A stretch of 64,000 bases of DNA, taken from positions 37,966 to 101,965 of the forward strand of contig JAUWMI010000010.1 in assembly GCA_030613245.1 (NCBI GenBank). The letters run 5' to 3'. The translations under genes and the position numbers were made by a program. Below, one piece after another: positions 1 through 8,228 of this stretch. The first letter of the stretch is position 1, and every line of letters starts with the position of its first letter. The notes under the pieces were generated by a model. That model saw only the letters and a list, made by a program, of their open reading frames with translations, searched no databases and was not told the origin of the DNA. Source of the stretch: Candidatus Sumerlaeota bacterium. Lineage in GTDB: Bacteria; Sumerlaeota; Sumerlaeia; MWCT01; JAUWMI01.

Positions 1-1405
1 GTGGCATCTGACCTGGGAGCGAGTGTGTGGCGCAGCCAATGCAGGGATCGTAGGCGCGAAAAGCCATTTCGATCATGTTCAGCAATCCTTCGCTGACTTG
101 CGTTCCCTTCTTGATCAGTCCCTGGGCGGCTTTTTTAATCGACATGTTAATTGCCGCATAATTATTCACTGTGCCAACGATCAAATTTGCTCTCTTAACA
201 AAGCCCTTCTCATCGGTTACGTAGTGATGAAAGAGTGTGCCACGTGGGGCTTCTACCACGCCGATGCCTTCATCCGGTGTAGCGGTCGGGATGGTGCGAA
301 TCTCGTCGCTGGTTATTTCCGGATCATGGATCAGTTCGAGGATGCGCTCCGCAGCATAGAGAAGTTCAATGAGGCGAGCCCAGTGAGTCGCCAGGGTTGC
401 ATGGACGGGTTTGCCCCCGAGGGTGTCGTACATCTTTTCAAACGCCTCCTGTGCTTGAGGCGTTGCCATGCCATCGCTGGCGTTAAGGCGAGCCAGCGGA
501 GCGACTCGATACACGCCGCTATCCTTTCCGTCCACGAAGCCCTTCCATCCGACTTTTTTCAAGAATGGGAATTTTAGATAGCTCCAGGGTTCAACGTGCT
601 CGGACAGATGCTGGAGGTAGTCGGCAGCAGCAAACTTGGCAAATTCCTTTCCGTCTGGATCCACAACGCGCAGTTTTCCATCGTAAAAGTTTACCTTATT
701 CTGGTCATCCACAAGTCCCATGTAGTAGGTCTTATGAGTGAAGGAATCGCTGAGGATCAGGTCAACGTATTCTTTGTTCTTCAGCACGATATCGTCGAAG
801 ATCTTGAGGGAAAATTGGCCGAACTCCACGGAGCGCTTGCCGATCTTGATGATTTCTTCCTGCTCTTCTTTGTTCAGTCCTTTACTCACCCCGCCAGGGA
901 GTCCGCAAATGGGGTGACACTGACGTGCAGCGAGAATTTCAATCACGCGGTTTGCCTCTTTGCGTGCTTGGATGACGCGTTTGCCGATCTCCACGCCTAC
1001 TTTTGCAATGAGGCCCAGGATGTTGCGCTCTGCAACAGGTGCCTGAGGGCCGACCACGAAATCAGGCCCGGCGAGGATGTAGAAGTGTGTCGTATGGTCG
1101 CTGACGTAGAAGGCGCTGTAGAGTAATTCGCGCAGTTTCTTTGCGGTTGGAGGCGGATCAACGTGGAAGACAGCGTCGAGGGTCTTGCTGGAGGCGATGT
1201 GATGCGCTTCAGGGCAGACGCCACAGATGCGGGGCGTTATATGGGCCAGCTCTTCCACAGGTCGCCCTTCGCAGAATTTCTCAAAGCCACGCAACTCTGG
1301 AATCTGGAAATAGGAGTTCGCGACCTCGCCATCATCGTTCAGAAATATTTGGATCTTTCCGTGTCCTTCCAGTCGTGTAATAGGATCAATAGTAATCGTC
1401 TTCAT
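1..1405 (-). CDS. mvhA: F420-non-reducing [NiFe] hydrogenase large subunit MvhA (3' end cut by window edge)
   Basis: Catalytic subunit of a cytoplasmic group 3c [NiFe] hydrogenase, which splits H2 and feeds electrons through MvhG and MvhD to heterodisulfide reductase. The reading frame is open from ATG at 1405 to the left edge, giving 468 visible residues. AAGGAG sits 8 bases before the ATG. Both active-site cysteine pairs are present: RICGVCPEAHH near residue 60 and DPCIGCATH near the end of the visible part. The few residues after DPCIGCATH (SLPGQMP) look like the C-terminal peptide removed by a maturation protease, so very little of the protein is missing. It lies 59 bases downstream of mvhG on the same strand. 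The group 3c assignment rests on the Mvh/Hdr neighbours. Confidence 0.93.
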   Translation of the reverse strand, partial: MKTITIDPITRLEGHGKIQIFLNDDGEVANSYFQIPELRGFEKFCEGRPVEELAHITPRICGVCPEAHHIASSKTLDAVFHVDPPPTAKKLRELLYSAFYVSDHTTHFYILAGPDFVVGPQAPVAERNILGLIAKVGVEIGKRVIQARKEANRVIEILAARQCHPICGLPGGVSKGLNKEEQEEIIKIGKRSVEFGQFSLKIFDDIVLKNKEYVDLILSDSFTHKTYYMGLVDDQNKVNFYDGKLRVVDPDGKEFAKFAAADYLQHLSEHVEPWSYLKFPFLKKVGWKGFVDGKDSGVYRVAPLARLNASDGMATPQAQEAFEKMYDTLGGKPVHATLATHWARLIELLYAAERILELIHDPEITSDEIRTIPTATPDEGIGVVEAPRGTLFHHYVTDEKGFVKRANLIVGTVNNYAAINMSIKKAAQGLIKKGTQVSEGLLNMIEMAFRAYDPCIGCATHSLPGQMP

Positions 1406-1464
1406 CGAATCACTCCTTTATCTTCGCTTCTCTTTCGAGAGGGGTTAGATTGCAGCCTTGCAAT

Positions 1465-2481
1465 TCATCGGCGCGCCGCGACAGTGTTGCGCTGTTTAGT
1501 CTCCTCCGGCGCTTTTTCTTCTGCCATTCTTGTCCGTTTCATCAGCGAATGAGCCAGACTGAAGCGATAGAATGTTCCAATCGGATCCACGATCTGCTTG
1601 ATAATCCTGTCAATCTCCTCTGGCTCTTTAGCGTCAATCACGGAGGCAATAGCGCTAAGAAACTTAGCGCCCTGATCCATGACACCCTCGGGTGGGCCGT
1701 AGCAGCCTCGACATGGCATATTGGCCCTTATGCATCGAGCATCGCATCCACCTCTGGTGGCCGGGCCAGCGCAGATAATGCCCTGTTCCAGAAGACACTT
1801 CTTTGGTTCGGGAATTATTTCGAATGGACGGTAGAATTTAGTAATTTTCTTTTCTTCTTTCTCCAGCTTACACTCGTCGCACACAGTTTTTTGAGTTGCA
1901 CCAAGCACTGCGCCTTTGGGTGGCAGAGGTTTTCCCTGGATGATATGCTCCAGGACAGCCCAGGTTTGCTCTGGTACCGGCGAACACCCGGGAATGAAGT
2001 AATCAACGTCCACGGTCTGTGCAAGGGTCTTAACTGTATCATAAAATTCGGGGAGGGTGAGCGTGCCTTCGTCTACCTTCACAGTGGTCTTGGGCTGGAC
2101 ATTGTTTGGATTATCGGTTGAGGCTGTATATTTATACACGCAGTCGAAGACGCCTTGCTTATTGGTCATATTTGCCAGAGCAGGGATTCCGCCCAAGTGG
2201 CTGCATGCACCATAGGCCACAAGGATTTTCGATTTGCTTCGCAAAAGATGCGCCATGTGTTCGTTTTCTGAGGTGCGCACTGCACCATTAAAAAGACAGA
2301 CGTCAATATGCTTATCGGGAAACGCCTCAACATCCTTGTATTTTACATCAATGGCCACGGGCCAGAAAAGGATGTCTGCTGCGGCTGCTAAATCGAGGAT
2401 TTTTTCATAGAGTTCCAGGATTGCCATATCGCAGCCACCGCAGCTGGCGGCCCAATATAAGGCGAGTTTTAACTTACCCAT
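1465..2481 (-). CDS. mvhG: F420-non-reducing hydrogenase small subunit MvhG
   Basis: Electron-transfer small subunit of the MvhADG hydrogenase, 338 residues. The N-terminus has the proximal-cluster motif SCGGCD (Cys14 and Cys17), followed by GACSHLGG and PGCSP motifs typical of [NiFe] small subunits. A Cys-rich segment around residues 235-265 would hold the further [4Fe-4S] clusters (CAGPATRGGCDARC and CRGCYGPPEG). The last 25 residues are a charged, probably disordered tail that is not part of the family core. It lies between mvhD and mvhA on the same strand, with short gaps that suggest one transcript. Confidence 0.93.
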   Translation of the reverse strand: MGKLKLALYWAASCGGCDMAILELYEKILDLAAAADILFWPVAIDVKYKDVEAFPDKHIDVCLFNGAVRTSENEHMAHLLRSKSKILVAYGACSHLGGIPALANMTNKQGVFDCVYKYTASTDNPNNVQPKTTVKVDEGTLTLPEFYDTVKTLAQTVDVDYFIPGCSPVPEQTWAVLEHIIQGKPLPPKGAVLGATQKTVCDECKLEKEEKKITKFYRPFEIIPEPKKCLLEQGIICAGPATRGGCDARCIRANMPCRGCYGPPEGVMDQGAKFLSAIASVIDAKEPEEIDRIIKQIVDPIGTFYRFSLAHSLMKRTRMAEEKAPEETKQRNTVAARR

Positions 2482-2545
2482 AGGCTCTTTTCTCCCTGAA
2501 TCAGGATATTTATCTTACGACTTTTATACATAAACTCGCGTGAGG

Positions 2546-2998
2546 TTATGATGCCTTGGAAGCGGTTTCGGCTGTTGCCTGCTCAGCAGGTGCCTTTTGC
2601 CTATGGAACGGGCCAAGGGCGCGAACCTGGGCAGTCATGTCATTGACCACCTGGGCAAAGCGGTCGCCTTCAGACGCAGAGATCCACTCAAGGCGGACGC
2701 GGCCTTCTTCCACTCCGAAGTCGCTTAGCATTTTCTTCAGGAGATGATACCGACGGAGGGCACTGTAGTTGCCTTCCTGATAATGACAATCGCCAGGATG
2801 GCAACCCGCGATCAGGACACCGTCTGCACCGGACTCCAGGGCCTTCAGGACAAACGTTGGATCAACCCGACCACTACACATCACACGGATCACATGGATG
2901 TTCGGGGCGTACTTTATCCGGGCGGTGCCGGCCAGGTCTGCGCCTGTATAGGAGCACCAGTTGCAGAGAAATCCCACAATTTTTGGTTCAAATGTCAT
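2546..2998 (-). CDS. mvhD: Hydrogenase iron-sulfur subunit MvhD
   Basis: Small iron-sulfur protein (150 residues) that links hydrogenase or formate dehydrogenase to HdrA in bifurcating complexes. Family features are the N-terminal FLCNWCSYTGAD motif, RVMCSGRVDP near residue 40, and GCHPGDCHYQ near residue 65, which supply the conserved cysteines. An AAGGAG sequence precedes the ATG. The last 20 residues are rich in Ala, Glu and Lys and look disordered. The gene is 64 bases upstream of mvhG. MvhD next to hdrBC is a classic arrangement for electron delivery from H2 to heterodisulfide reductase. Confidence 0.93.
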   Translation of the reverse strand: MTFEPKIVGFLCNWCSYTGADLAGTARIKYAPNIHVIRVMCSGRVDPTFVLKALESGADGVLIAGCHPGDCHYQEGNYSALRRYHLLKKMLSDFGVEEGRVRLEWISASEGDRFAQVVNDMTAQVRALGPFHRQKAPAEQATAETASKAS

Positions 2999-3149
2999 CG
3001 CAGCACTCCTTCGGCCTCTGAGAGGAGATTCGCACCGGGAAGGTGCTTTGCGTGAACAACACTATGCGGTCACGCAGCCGCACAGGTACCTCTCACCACT
3101 TTAATCAGATGTCATCAATAACCTTGATCTCTTTATCCTTTTCTGCTCG

Positions 3150-4043
3150 CTATTTACGCTCCAGCAATGCTTGATATTTCTCCAACAGCGGTTTTGCGGG
3201 TACAATGTTAGTGCGAAGTCCGAGATCCTCATTGGGCACACCAAAGGCCAGCCCAATAAGCTGGGTGAAGAATAAAATGGGTATCTGGAAATTGAGATTG
3301 TATTGCCGGCACACCCGTTCTTGATAGGCATCGAGGTTAATCTGGCACAACGGACACGCTGTAACTATACAATCTGCCTCGTATTGATCGGCACAAAGCA
3401 AGATGTTCTTAATCAGGCGTAGTGCAACGTCTTCCGTTGAGCCGATCAAGGATCCGCCGCAGCACTTCGCCTTCATTGGGAAATAGACGGCTTCTGCCCC
3501 AAGCTGCTCGAACAAGGTATCCATGGTGGTTGGCATTTCCGGATCGTCGAATTCGTGAAGGGGTCGGACAATCTGGCACCCGTAATAGCATGCCACCTTG
3601 AGACCGCGCAAATCGCGCTTGGCTTTGGCCTGGATGGCCTCTGTTCCGACGTCTTGCGTAAAGACGGATAGAAGATGACGTACCTGGATGGTGCCATTGT
3701 ACGTCAGACCTCCTTCGTCAAGTATCTCATCAATTTGCTCTTTTAATTTCGGGAATTCCGCCAGGTAGGTGTTTGTCTTATTTAGTGTGGTAAAACAAGC
3801 GGCACAGGGAGTAACAAGAGGTCGGCCGTATTGCTCGGCCAGAGCCAGGTTCCGTGCAGAAATAGCGAACGAGAGAAGCTCCTGGACCGACATGTAGGCC
3901 GTAGCGCCGCAACAGTTCCAATCTTCCAGCTCTATCAGCCGAATGCCAAGCCGTTCGGCCACTGCCCGCGTTGAGCGATCATACGCTTTTGAGGTTGCCT
4001 CAAGCGAACACCCGGGATAGTAGCTATACACCAGTTCTTCCAT
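3150..4043 (-). CDS. hdrB: Heterodisulfide reductase subunit B (HdrB-like, two CCG domains)
   Basis: Catalytic-type subunit of the soluble HdrABC complex, 297 residues. Two cysteine-rich CCG domains are visible: YYPGCSLEATSKAY with NCCGATAY and TPCAACF in the first half, and ACYYGCQIVRP with KCCGGSL and TACPLCQINL in the second. In methanogens these hold two non-cubane [4Fe-4S] clusters that reduce CoM-S-S-CoB. In bacteria without those cofactors the substrate is usually unknown. The ATG overlaps the stop of hdrC in a TAATG junction, so translation is probably coupled. About 150 bases without a recognisable gene separate it from mvhD. Confidence 0.93.
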   Translation of the reverse strand: MEELVYSYYPGCSLEATSKAYDRSTRAVAERLGIRLIELEDWNCCGATAYMSVQELLSFAISARNLALAEQYGRPLVTPCAACFTTLNKTNTYLAEFPKLKEQIDEILDEGGLTYNGTIQVRHLLSVFTQDVGTEAIQAKAKRDLRGLKVACYYGCQIVRPLHEFDDPEMPTTMDTLFEQLGAEAVYFPMKAKCCGGSLIGSTEDVALRLIKNILLCADQYEADCIVTACPLCQINLDAYQERVCRQYNLNFQIPILFFTQLIGLAFGVPNEDLGLRTNIVPAKPLLEKYQALLERK

Positions 4044-4618
4044 TAGAAGCCTCCTAAGGATTTCGCCTTACGAATGATTTTCTGTAATTGTGATATGTTG
4101 CGGATTTTGGTCGGCAGCAGGGGAAGGCGGCCGTGAGTAAGTAGTTTTAATCCAATCGGGATATTTTGCAGCAGCTTGAGAGGTTTGGTCTTGAGAAAAT
4201 ATCGCTGGATGAGTTCCAGCTCGTGGTTGCGTCCGTACTTATTTACAATGTGAGTGAACATCTTGGAGAGCTCTTGTGCATCACTACCTTTGGGGTATTT
4301 GCCGTCCTTTATAGAGATACGTTTGAGGGCATACATGATGTCGGTTATTTTAATATCCTGCGGACATCGAACGTAGCAAGAATAGCAGGACGTACAGAGC
4401 CAGAGCGTGTTGCAGCTTAGCACCTCGTCACGCATACCAGCGCGGATCATCGCAAAGACCTTACGCGGGGTATAATCCATAACGTAGCTGGTGGGGCAGG
4501 AGCCACTGCATGTGCCGCATTGAATGCAATCTTTGATTTTTTCGCCACCTGGGATGCTGTAAATTTCCTCAAGGAAATCAAGGTGCATACTTTCTTCAAG
4601 AACGACGTCACTTTTCAT
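4043..4618 (-). CDS. hdrC: Heterodisulfide reductase subunit C (HdrC-like, 2x[4Fe-4S])
   Basis: Electron-transfer partner of HdrB, 191 residues. Two [4Fe-4S] motifs are visible: CIQCGTCSGSCPTS near residue 36 and CTSCYSCYVRCPQD near residue 75. The helical region after them matches the family. It is the first gene of the hdrC-hdrB-mvhD-mvhG-mvhA block and ends in a TAATG overlap with hdrB. No hdrA, the flavin-bifurcating subunit, lies upstream; the sequence between it and hypA is non-coding. HdrA may lie beyond the left edge or elsewhere in the genome. Confidence 0.92.
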   Translation of the reverse strand: MKSDVVLEESMHLDFLEEIYSIPGGEKIKDCIQCGTCSGSCPTSYVMDYTPRKVFAMIRAGMRDEVLSCNTLWLCTSCYSCYVRCPQDIKITDIMYALKRISIKDGKYPKGSDAQELSKMFTHIVNKYGRNHELELIQRYFLKTKPLKLLQNIPIGLKLLTHGRLPLLPTKIRNISQLQKIIRKAKSLGGF

Positions 4619-5087
4619 AGCTTATGATCCTTAATATGTATTGTAGAATGGTTTGTAATTCCTAGTCATATATTGTGAAACATAGGTTAGGGAGATTATT
4701 GACATCAATGTACTTAGAGCCCTATAAGAGAATGATGAAAGAATCTCGGTTTTGGGCGCGCGTGTGGGCGTCTTTCGTGATTTGTTTCACAAAAGACCCG
4801 AAAAATAAAAAGGTATATATTGCCTGATTTAATGCTTACCCTTCAAGTCAGCTTACAAGGCTAGGGACGCACTTTCAGGTTGTCAAGAGAAAATTTTTTG
4901 GCCGAGCGGGCTACTCTGCGTCTTCCTGGGTACCTACGAGATCTTCTGGACTGTGTTTAATGGTTGAAACACAGAATTAGCTTCATCGCAATCGGCGACT
5001 TAGGGTTGAAAATGAAAAGGAAAGCCTGGGGATGAAAAGAGGTAAAGCTCGGTCTGGCACAATATTCGGCGTATGTGCCGTGGGGCA
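4619..5087. other. Non-coding stretch between hypA and hdrC
   Basis: About 470 bases with no convincing reading frame on either strand. It must carry the promoter for the minus-strand hdr/mvh genes, but I could not pick a clear minus-strand -35/-10 pair. The one strong match to a sigma70 promoter points the other way (listed separately). No tRNA or known riboswitch fold was recognised. Confidence 0.5.
4699..4728 (+). promoter_or_regulatory. Promoter-like sequence with no gene downstream
   Basis: TTGACA (4699-4704) and TATAAG (4723-4728) are separated by 18 bases on the plus strand. The next plus-strand gene, coaD, is about 800 bases away, with antisense hypA in between. It could be chance, or it could drive an untranslated RNA running toward hypA. 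Confidence 0.25.
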
Positions 5088-5330
5088 TTATTCGCCATCA
5101 AAATTGATGACTTGGATCGCGTTTCCTTTTGTTCCCTGCATGTCAACTTGAGCATCCTGAGCTATAGTGTTTTTGCTCACGATGCCAAAGGCAAACTGAA
5201 GCGACTCTGCACTGAGGTTATTCGCTTCGCCAATCTGGACACGGATTGTAGCGACTTTCTGTATGTTGTGCTGCTTTGCTTCATCAATGACCAGCTTGAG
5301 AATTTTTTCTGCGATGCCAAATTCGTGCAT
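5088..5330 (-). CDS. hypA: HypA-like hydrogenase nickel-insertion protein lacking its zinc domain
   Basis: HypA delivers nickel to immature [NiFe] hydrogenase large subunits. The ATG at 5330 gives the family's invariant start MHEFGIAEKILKLV, including the His2 and Glu3 needed for nickel binding, with GGAG upstream; a longer frame starting at 5369 is less likely. The protein has about 80 residues against roughly 115 for normal HypA. The N-terminal alpha/beta domain is present, but the segment with the two CxxC zinc pairs is absent: the chain passes from AQVDMQGT straight to GNAIQVINFDGE, which resembles the last strand of HypA. No cysteine remains. It sits upstream of the hdr/mvh genes on the same strand, consistent with a role in maturing MvhA. 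It could be a specialised short form or a decaying copy. Confidence 0.75.
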   Translation of the reverse strand: MHEFGIAEKILKLVIDEAKQHNIQKVATIRVQIGEANNLSAESLQFAFGIVSKNTIAQDAQVDMQGTKGNAIQVINFDGE

Positions 5331-5529
5331 TCCGGGCGCTCCAAACTGAGAATTGATGGCCGCTGGCAAACTCCCCGGCGTGTTGACCGAGCGCGACGTG
5401 AAATTGTATTGATTTTCCGATCTTCGTGTTCTATAAGCTTGTTGACTTACTTAGCCTAGCCATGCTTTTACAGTCAAAGGAATTCTTCTTACTGATACGC
5501 GCGGGGATTTGGTAAAAATGAAGGAGACG

Positions 5530-6027
5530 ATGAAGCCAAAAATCGCATTATATCCGGGTACGTTTGACGGGTTGACCTATGGTCATCTTGATTTGATAAA
5601 TCGCAGCTGCAAATTGTTTGACAAGCTAATCGTGGCAGTTGCTCACAACGAATTTAAAAAGCCGTGGTTTACGGTAAACGAACGCGTGGAGATGCTCAAG
5701 AAAGTCACTGAGGATTTGGCGAACGCCACGGTTGTGGACTTTAAAGGTCTGACAGTCAAATTTGCGGTACAGGTTGGAGCACAGTTTATTATTCGAGGCC
5801 TGCGGGCGATCTCGGATTTCGAATTCGAATTGCAAATGGCCTTAATGAATAGGAAGATTGACGACCGGGTTGAAACGATCTTCCTGGCGCCGGCCACGGA
5901 GTTTTCGTTTTTGAGCTCCCACTCAGTAAAAGTGGTTCTTAGACACAACGGCGATATCAGCGACTTTGTCCCGCCAGTTGTAGAAAAATACTTTCGGCAG
6001 AAACTCAAGCTGAAGGGTGCAACATAG
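5530..6027 (+). CDS. coaD: Phosphopantetheine adenylyltransferase
   Basis: Fourth step of CoA synthesis: 4'-phosphopantetheine plus ATP gives dephospho-CoA. The protein is a nucleotidyltransferase with the YPGTFDGLTYGHLD motif (TxGH) at the N-terminus, IRGLRAISDFEFE in the middle and FLSSHSVKVV near the end. The length of about 165 residues fits the family. The start at 5530 is chosen because it places the motif as in relatives; AAGGAG lies just before it, although spacing is tight. An ATG at 5518 in the same frame is an alternative. It is divergent from hypA and upstream of panB, another CoA-pathway gene. Confidence 0.95.
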   Translation: MKPKIALYPGTFDGLTYGHLDLINRSCKLFDKLIVAVAHNEFKKPWFTVNERVEMLKKVTEDLANATVVDFKGLTVKFAVQVGAQFIIRGLRAISDFEFELQMALMNRKIDDRVETIFLAPATEFSFLSSHSVKVVLRHNGDISDFVPPVVEKYFRQKLKLKGAT

Positions 6028-6182
6028 TGTGGCGTCTCCAGGCATCTCAGTTTCGGTAGGGTGGAGAAGGGTCTGAGCTTTTGGCTGATGTGTTATGGTG
6101 AAGGGGAGCGTTAGCACCAACACGCTGTGTATTAGCCGGTTTTTTAAGGCCATGGTAGTTTGAATGGACGGTGAATTGATTT

Positions 6183-6983
6183 ATGGCAGGCAAGATTCGC
6201 ATAACAACAATCCAGAAGATGAAGCAGGATGGGCAGAAAATTGCCATGTTAACGGCATATGATTATCCGATGGCACGCATCCTGGATATGGCAGGCATTG
6301 AGATCATACTCGTTGGCGACTCGGTAGGGTCTGTTGCCCTCGGCTATGGTAATACGGTTCCCGTGACGATGGCTGACATGATTCACCATTGCCAGGCAGT
6401 ACGGCGGGGTGTAACTAATAGTCTGGTGGTTGGTGACATGCCGTTTATGAGCTACAAGATCAGCCAGAAGCAGGCAATGACAAATGCCACTCGACTTGTG
6501 CAACGCGGCGGCGTGGAGGCGGTAAAAATGGAAGGAGGTGGGGAAATTGTCCCCATCATCCAGACCATGGTGCAGGCGGGCATTCCCGTGATGGGTCACG
6601 TCGGTCTTACGCCTCAATCTATTCATCAACTTGGTGGCTACCGGATCCAGGGGAGAGATGATGAGGCAGCTACGAAGCTCCTGAACGACGCGCAGCGACT
6701 TGAGGCAGCCGGCGTGTTTGCTTTGGTTATCGAGGCGGTGCCTGAGGAGGTGGGCAAAACCATTACGGGAGCGCTTCGGATTCCGACTATTGGCATTGGA
6801 GCTGGCCGAGGCTGCGACGGCCAGGTTCTCGTACTCGGAGATTTCCTGGGATTGACTTTCGGAAAAGTGCCCCGGTTTGCAAAGAAGTACGCGGATCTTC
6901 AGCAGATCATTGGGAACGCCGTTGAGCAATACATTCGTGAAGTGCGCGAAGGCCACTTCCCTGATGAAACGCACCACTACTGA
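6183..6983 (+). CDS. panB: 3-methyl-2-oxobutanoate hydroxymethyltransferase
   Basis: First committed step of pantothenate synthesis: 2-oxoisovalerate plus methylene-tetrahydrofolate gives ketopantoate. At 266 residues it is normal length. Family motifs are MLTAYDYPMARILD near the N-terminus, LVGDSVGSVALGY (metal-binding Asp), KMEGG near residue 117, GHVGLTPQ and VIEAVPEEV carrying the catalytic Glu. It follows coaD by about 155 bases, and both act in the CoA pathway. It also draws on the folate C1 pool supplied by the operon at 23-28 kb. Confidence 0.95.
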   Translation: MAGKIRITTIQKMKQDGQKIAMLTAYDYPMARILDMAGIEIILVGDSVGSVALGYGNTVPVTMADMIHHCQAVRRGVTNSLVVGDMPFMSYKISQKQAMTNATRLVQRGGVEAVKMEGGGEIVPIIQTMVQAGIPVMGHVGLTPQSIHQLGGYRIQGRDDEAATKLLNDAQRLEAAGVFALVIEAVPEEVGKTITGALRIPTIGIGAGRGCDGQVLVLGDFLGLTFGKVPRFAKKYADLQQIIGNAVEQYIREVREGHFPDETHHY

Positions 6984-7247
6984 GGCGGATATTTTGCGAC
7001 TGGGAGGCAGTCTGGCTGGAACGAGACGTTGTGAACCTGGGGAATGATGCCTGGCAGGAGAAAGGCACAGGAGCCGGTGGGCGGACTTTGAGTCGGTACA
7101 CGTTCTGGATCGGGATATGTCTTCAACGGACGGAGGATGTTCTTAGGACCGAGAGCGACAGTTTTCTCTCAGGGACAGGAAAAGACAATAGGCCGGGCGA
7201 GCTAGCAAGCACTCCGGCCATTTCGCTATTAACCGAGCGGGAGTAGC

Positions 7248-8096
7248 ATGAGAGAACGTGACGTTGCGGCGCGGTTTGGGTGGCAGATTCGCCGGGCACT
7301 GGCCGAGGATATCGGTAAAGGGGATGTCACCAGCCTGAGGCTGGTGCAGACCAATCAGCATGGGCGTGCGCACATTGTTGCCAAGGCTGATGGAGTGCTT
7401 TGCGGAATGCCGGTGGTACAGTGTGTGTTCCATTGTCTTGACCCACGGCTCCGCATCGAATGCCTCGGGCGTGATGGTAAGCAGGTGCGACGGGGGGAAG
7501 TTGTGGCCAGGATTAGGGGACGTGTGCGCCCCATACTATCGGGGGAGCGGGTGGCGCTAAACTTTCTGCAGCACCTTTCGGGGATTGCGACACAAACGGC
7601 CCGATTCGTTGCGGCCGTGCGCGGATCAAATACGAAGATTTACGATACGCGGAAGACCACGCCGCTCTGGCGTGGACTGGAGAAATATGCTGTTCGGACT
7701 GGAGGCGGCTACAATCATCGCATGGGTCTCTTCGACATGATTCTCATTAAGGACAATCACATTGATGCAGTGGGGGGAATCGGGCCAGCGGTTGCGCGTG
7801 CGCGTGCTCGCAAGAAACGCGGTCTGCGTATTGGTGTGGAGGCGCGGACGCTTGAGGAGGTACGCGAGGCCGTCACGAGTCAGGCGGATCTGATCTTGCT
7901 CGACAATATGCCCATACACCAGATCAGGCAGGTGCTCAGGATCGGAAAGGGAAAGACCGAGATCGAAGTTAGTGGCGGGATCAACATTGCGCGAGCAAAG
8001 AAAATGGCAAGCCTGGGAGTCTCACGTCTCTCAATTGGCGCGCTCACTCATTCGGCGCCGGCTTTGGATTTCTCGCTTGAATATATAAAGGCTTGA
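7248..8096 (+). CDS. nadC: Nicotinate-nucleotide pyrophosphorylase (carboxylating)
   Basis: Converts quinolinate and PRPP to nicotinate mononucleotide in de novo NAD synthesis. At 282 residues it matches the usual length. Visible motifs are LAEDIGKGDVTS at the N-terminus, LNFLQHLSGIAT, the PRPP-site stretch YDTRKTTPLWR, GGGYNHRMGLFDMILIKDNH, VEARTLEEV, LLDNM and the C-terminal EVSGGI and SIGAL. GGGAG precedes the ATG. About 260 non-coding bases separate it from panB. Its usual partners nadA and nadB are not in the window. Confidence 0.95.
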   Translation: MRERDVAARFGWQIRRALAEDIGKGDVTSLRLVQTNQHGRAHIVAKADGVLCGMPVVQCVFHCLDPRLRIECLGRDGKQVRRGEVVARIRGRVRPILSGERVALNFLQHLSGIATQTARFVAAVRGSNTKIYDTRKTTPLWRGLEKYAVRTGGGYNHRMGLFDMILIKDNHIDAVGGIGPAVARARARKKRGLRIGVEARTLEEVREAVTSQADLILLDNMPIHQIRQVLRIGKGKTEIEVSGGINIARAKKMASLGVSRLSIGALTHSAPALDFSLEYIKA

Positions 8097-8228
8097 CGCG
8101 TTTAGAATGTTATACTTATATGACCTGTTAATGGTTTTGAATTATGTATATTCCCAGGGTTTTTAATTGGAATAGTGCGTATCATATTGTTTCTTCCTAC
8201 CGCATGATATAGGTTTTCCGGTGCTGCT

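Noticed and set aside
6249..6977. 242-codon minus-strand frame
   Set aside because: Antisense to panB, which has all its family motifs.
7031..7246. 71-codon plus-strand frame before nadC
   Set aside because: No ribosome site and no similarity to anything I recognise; probably leader DNA.
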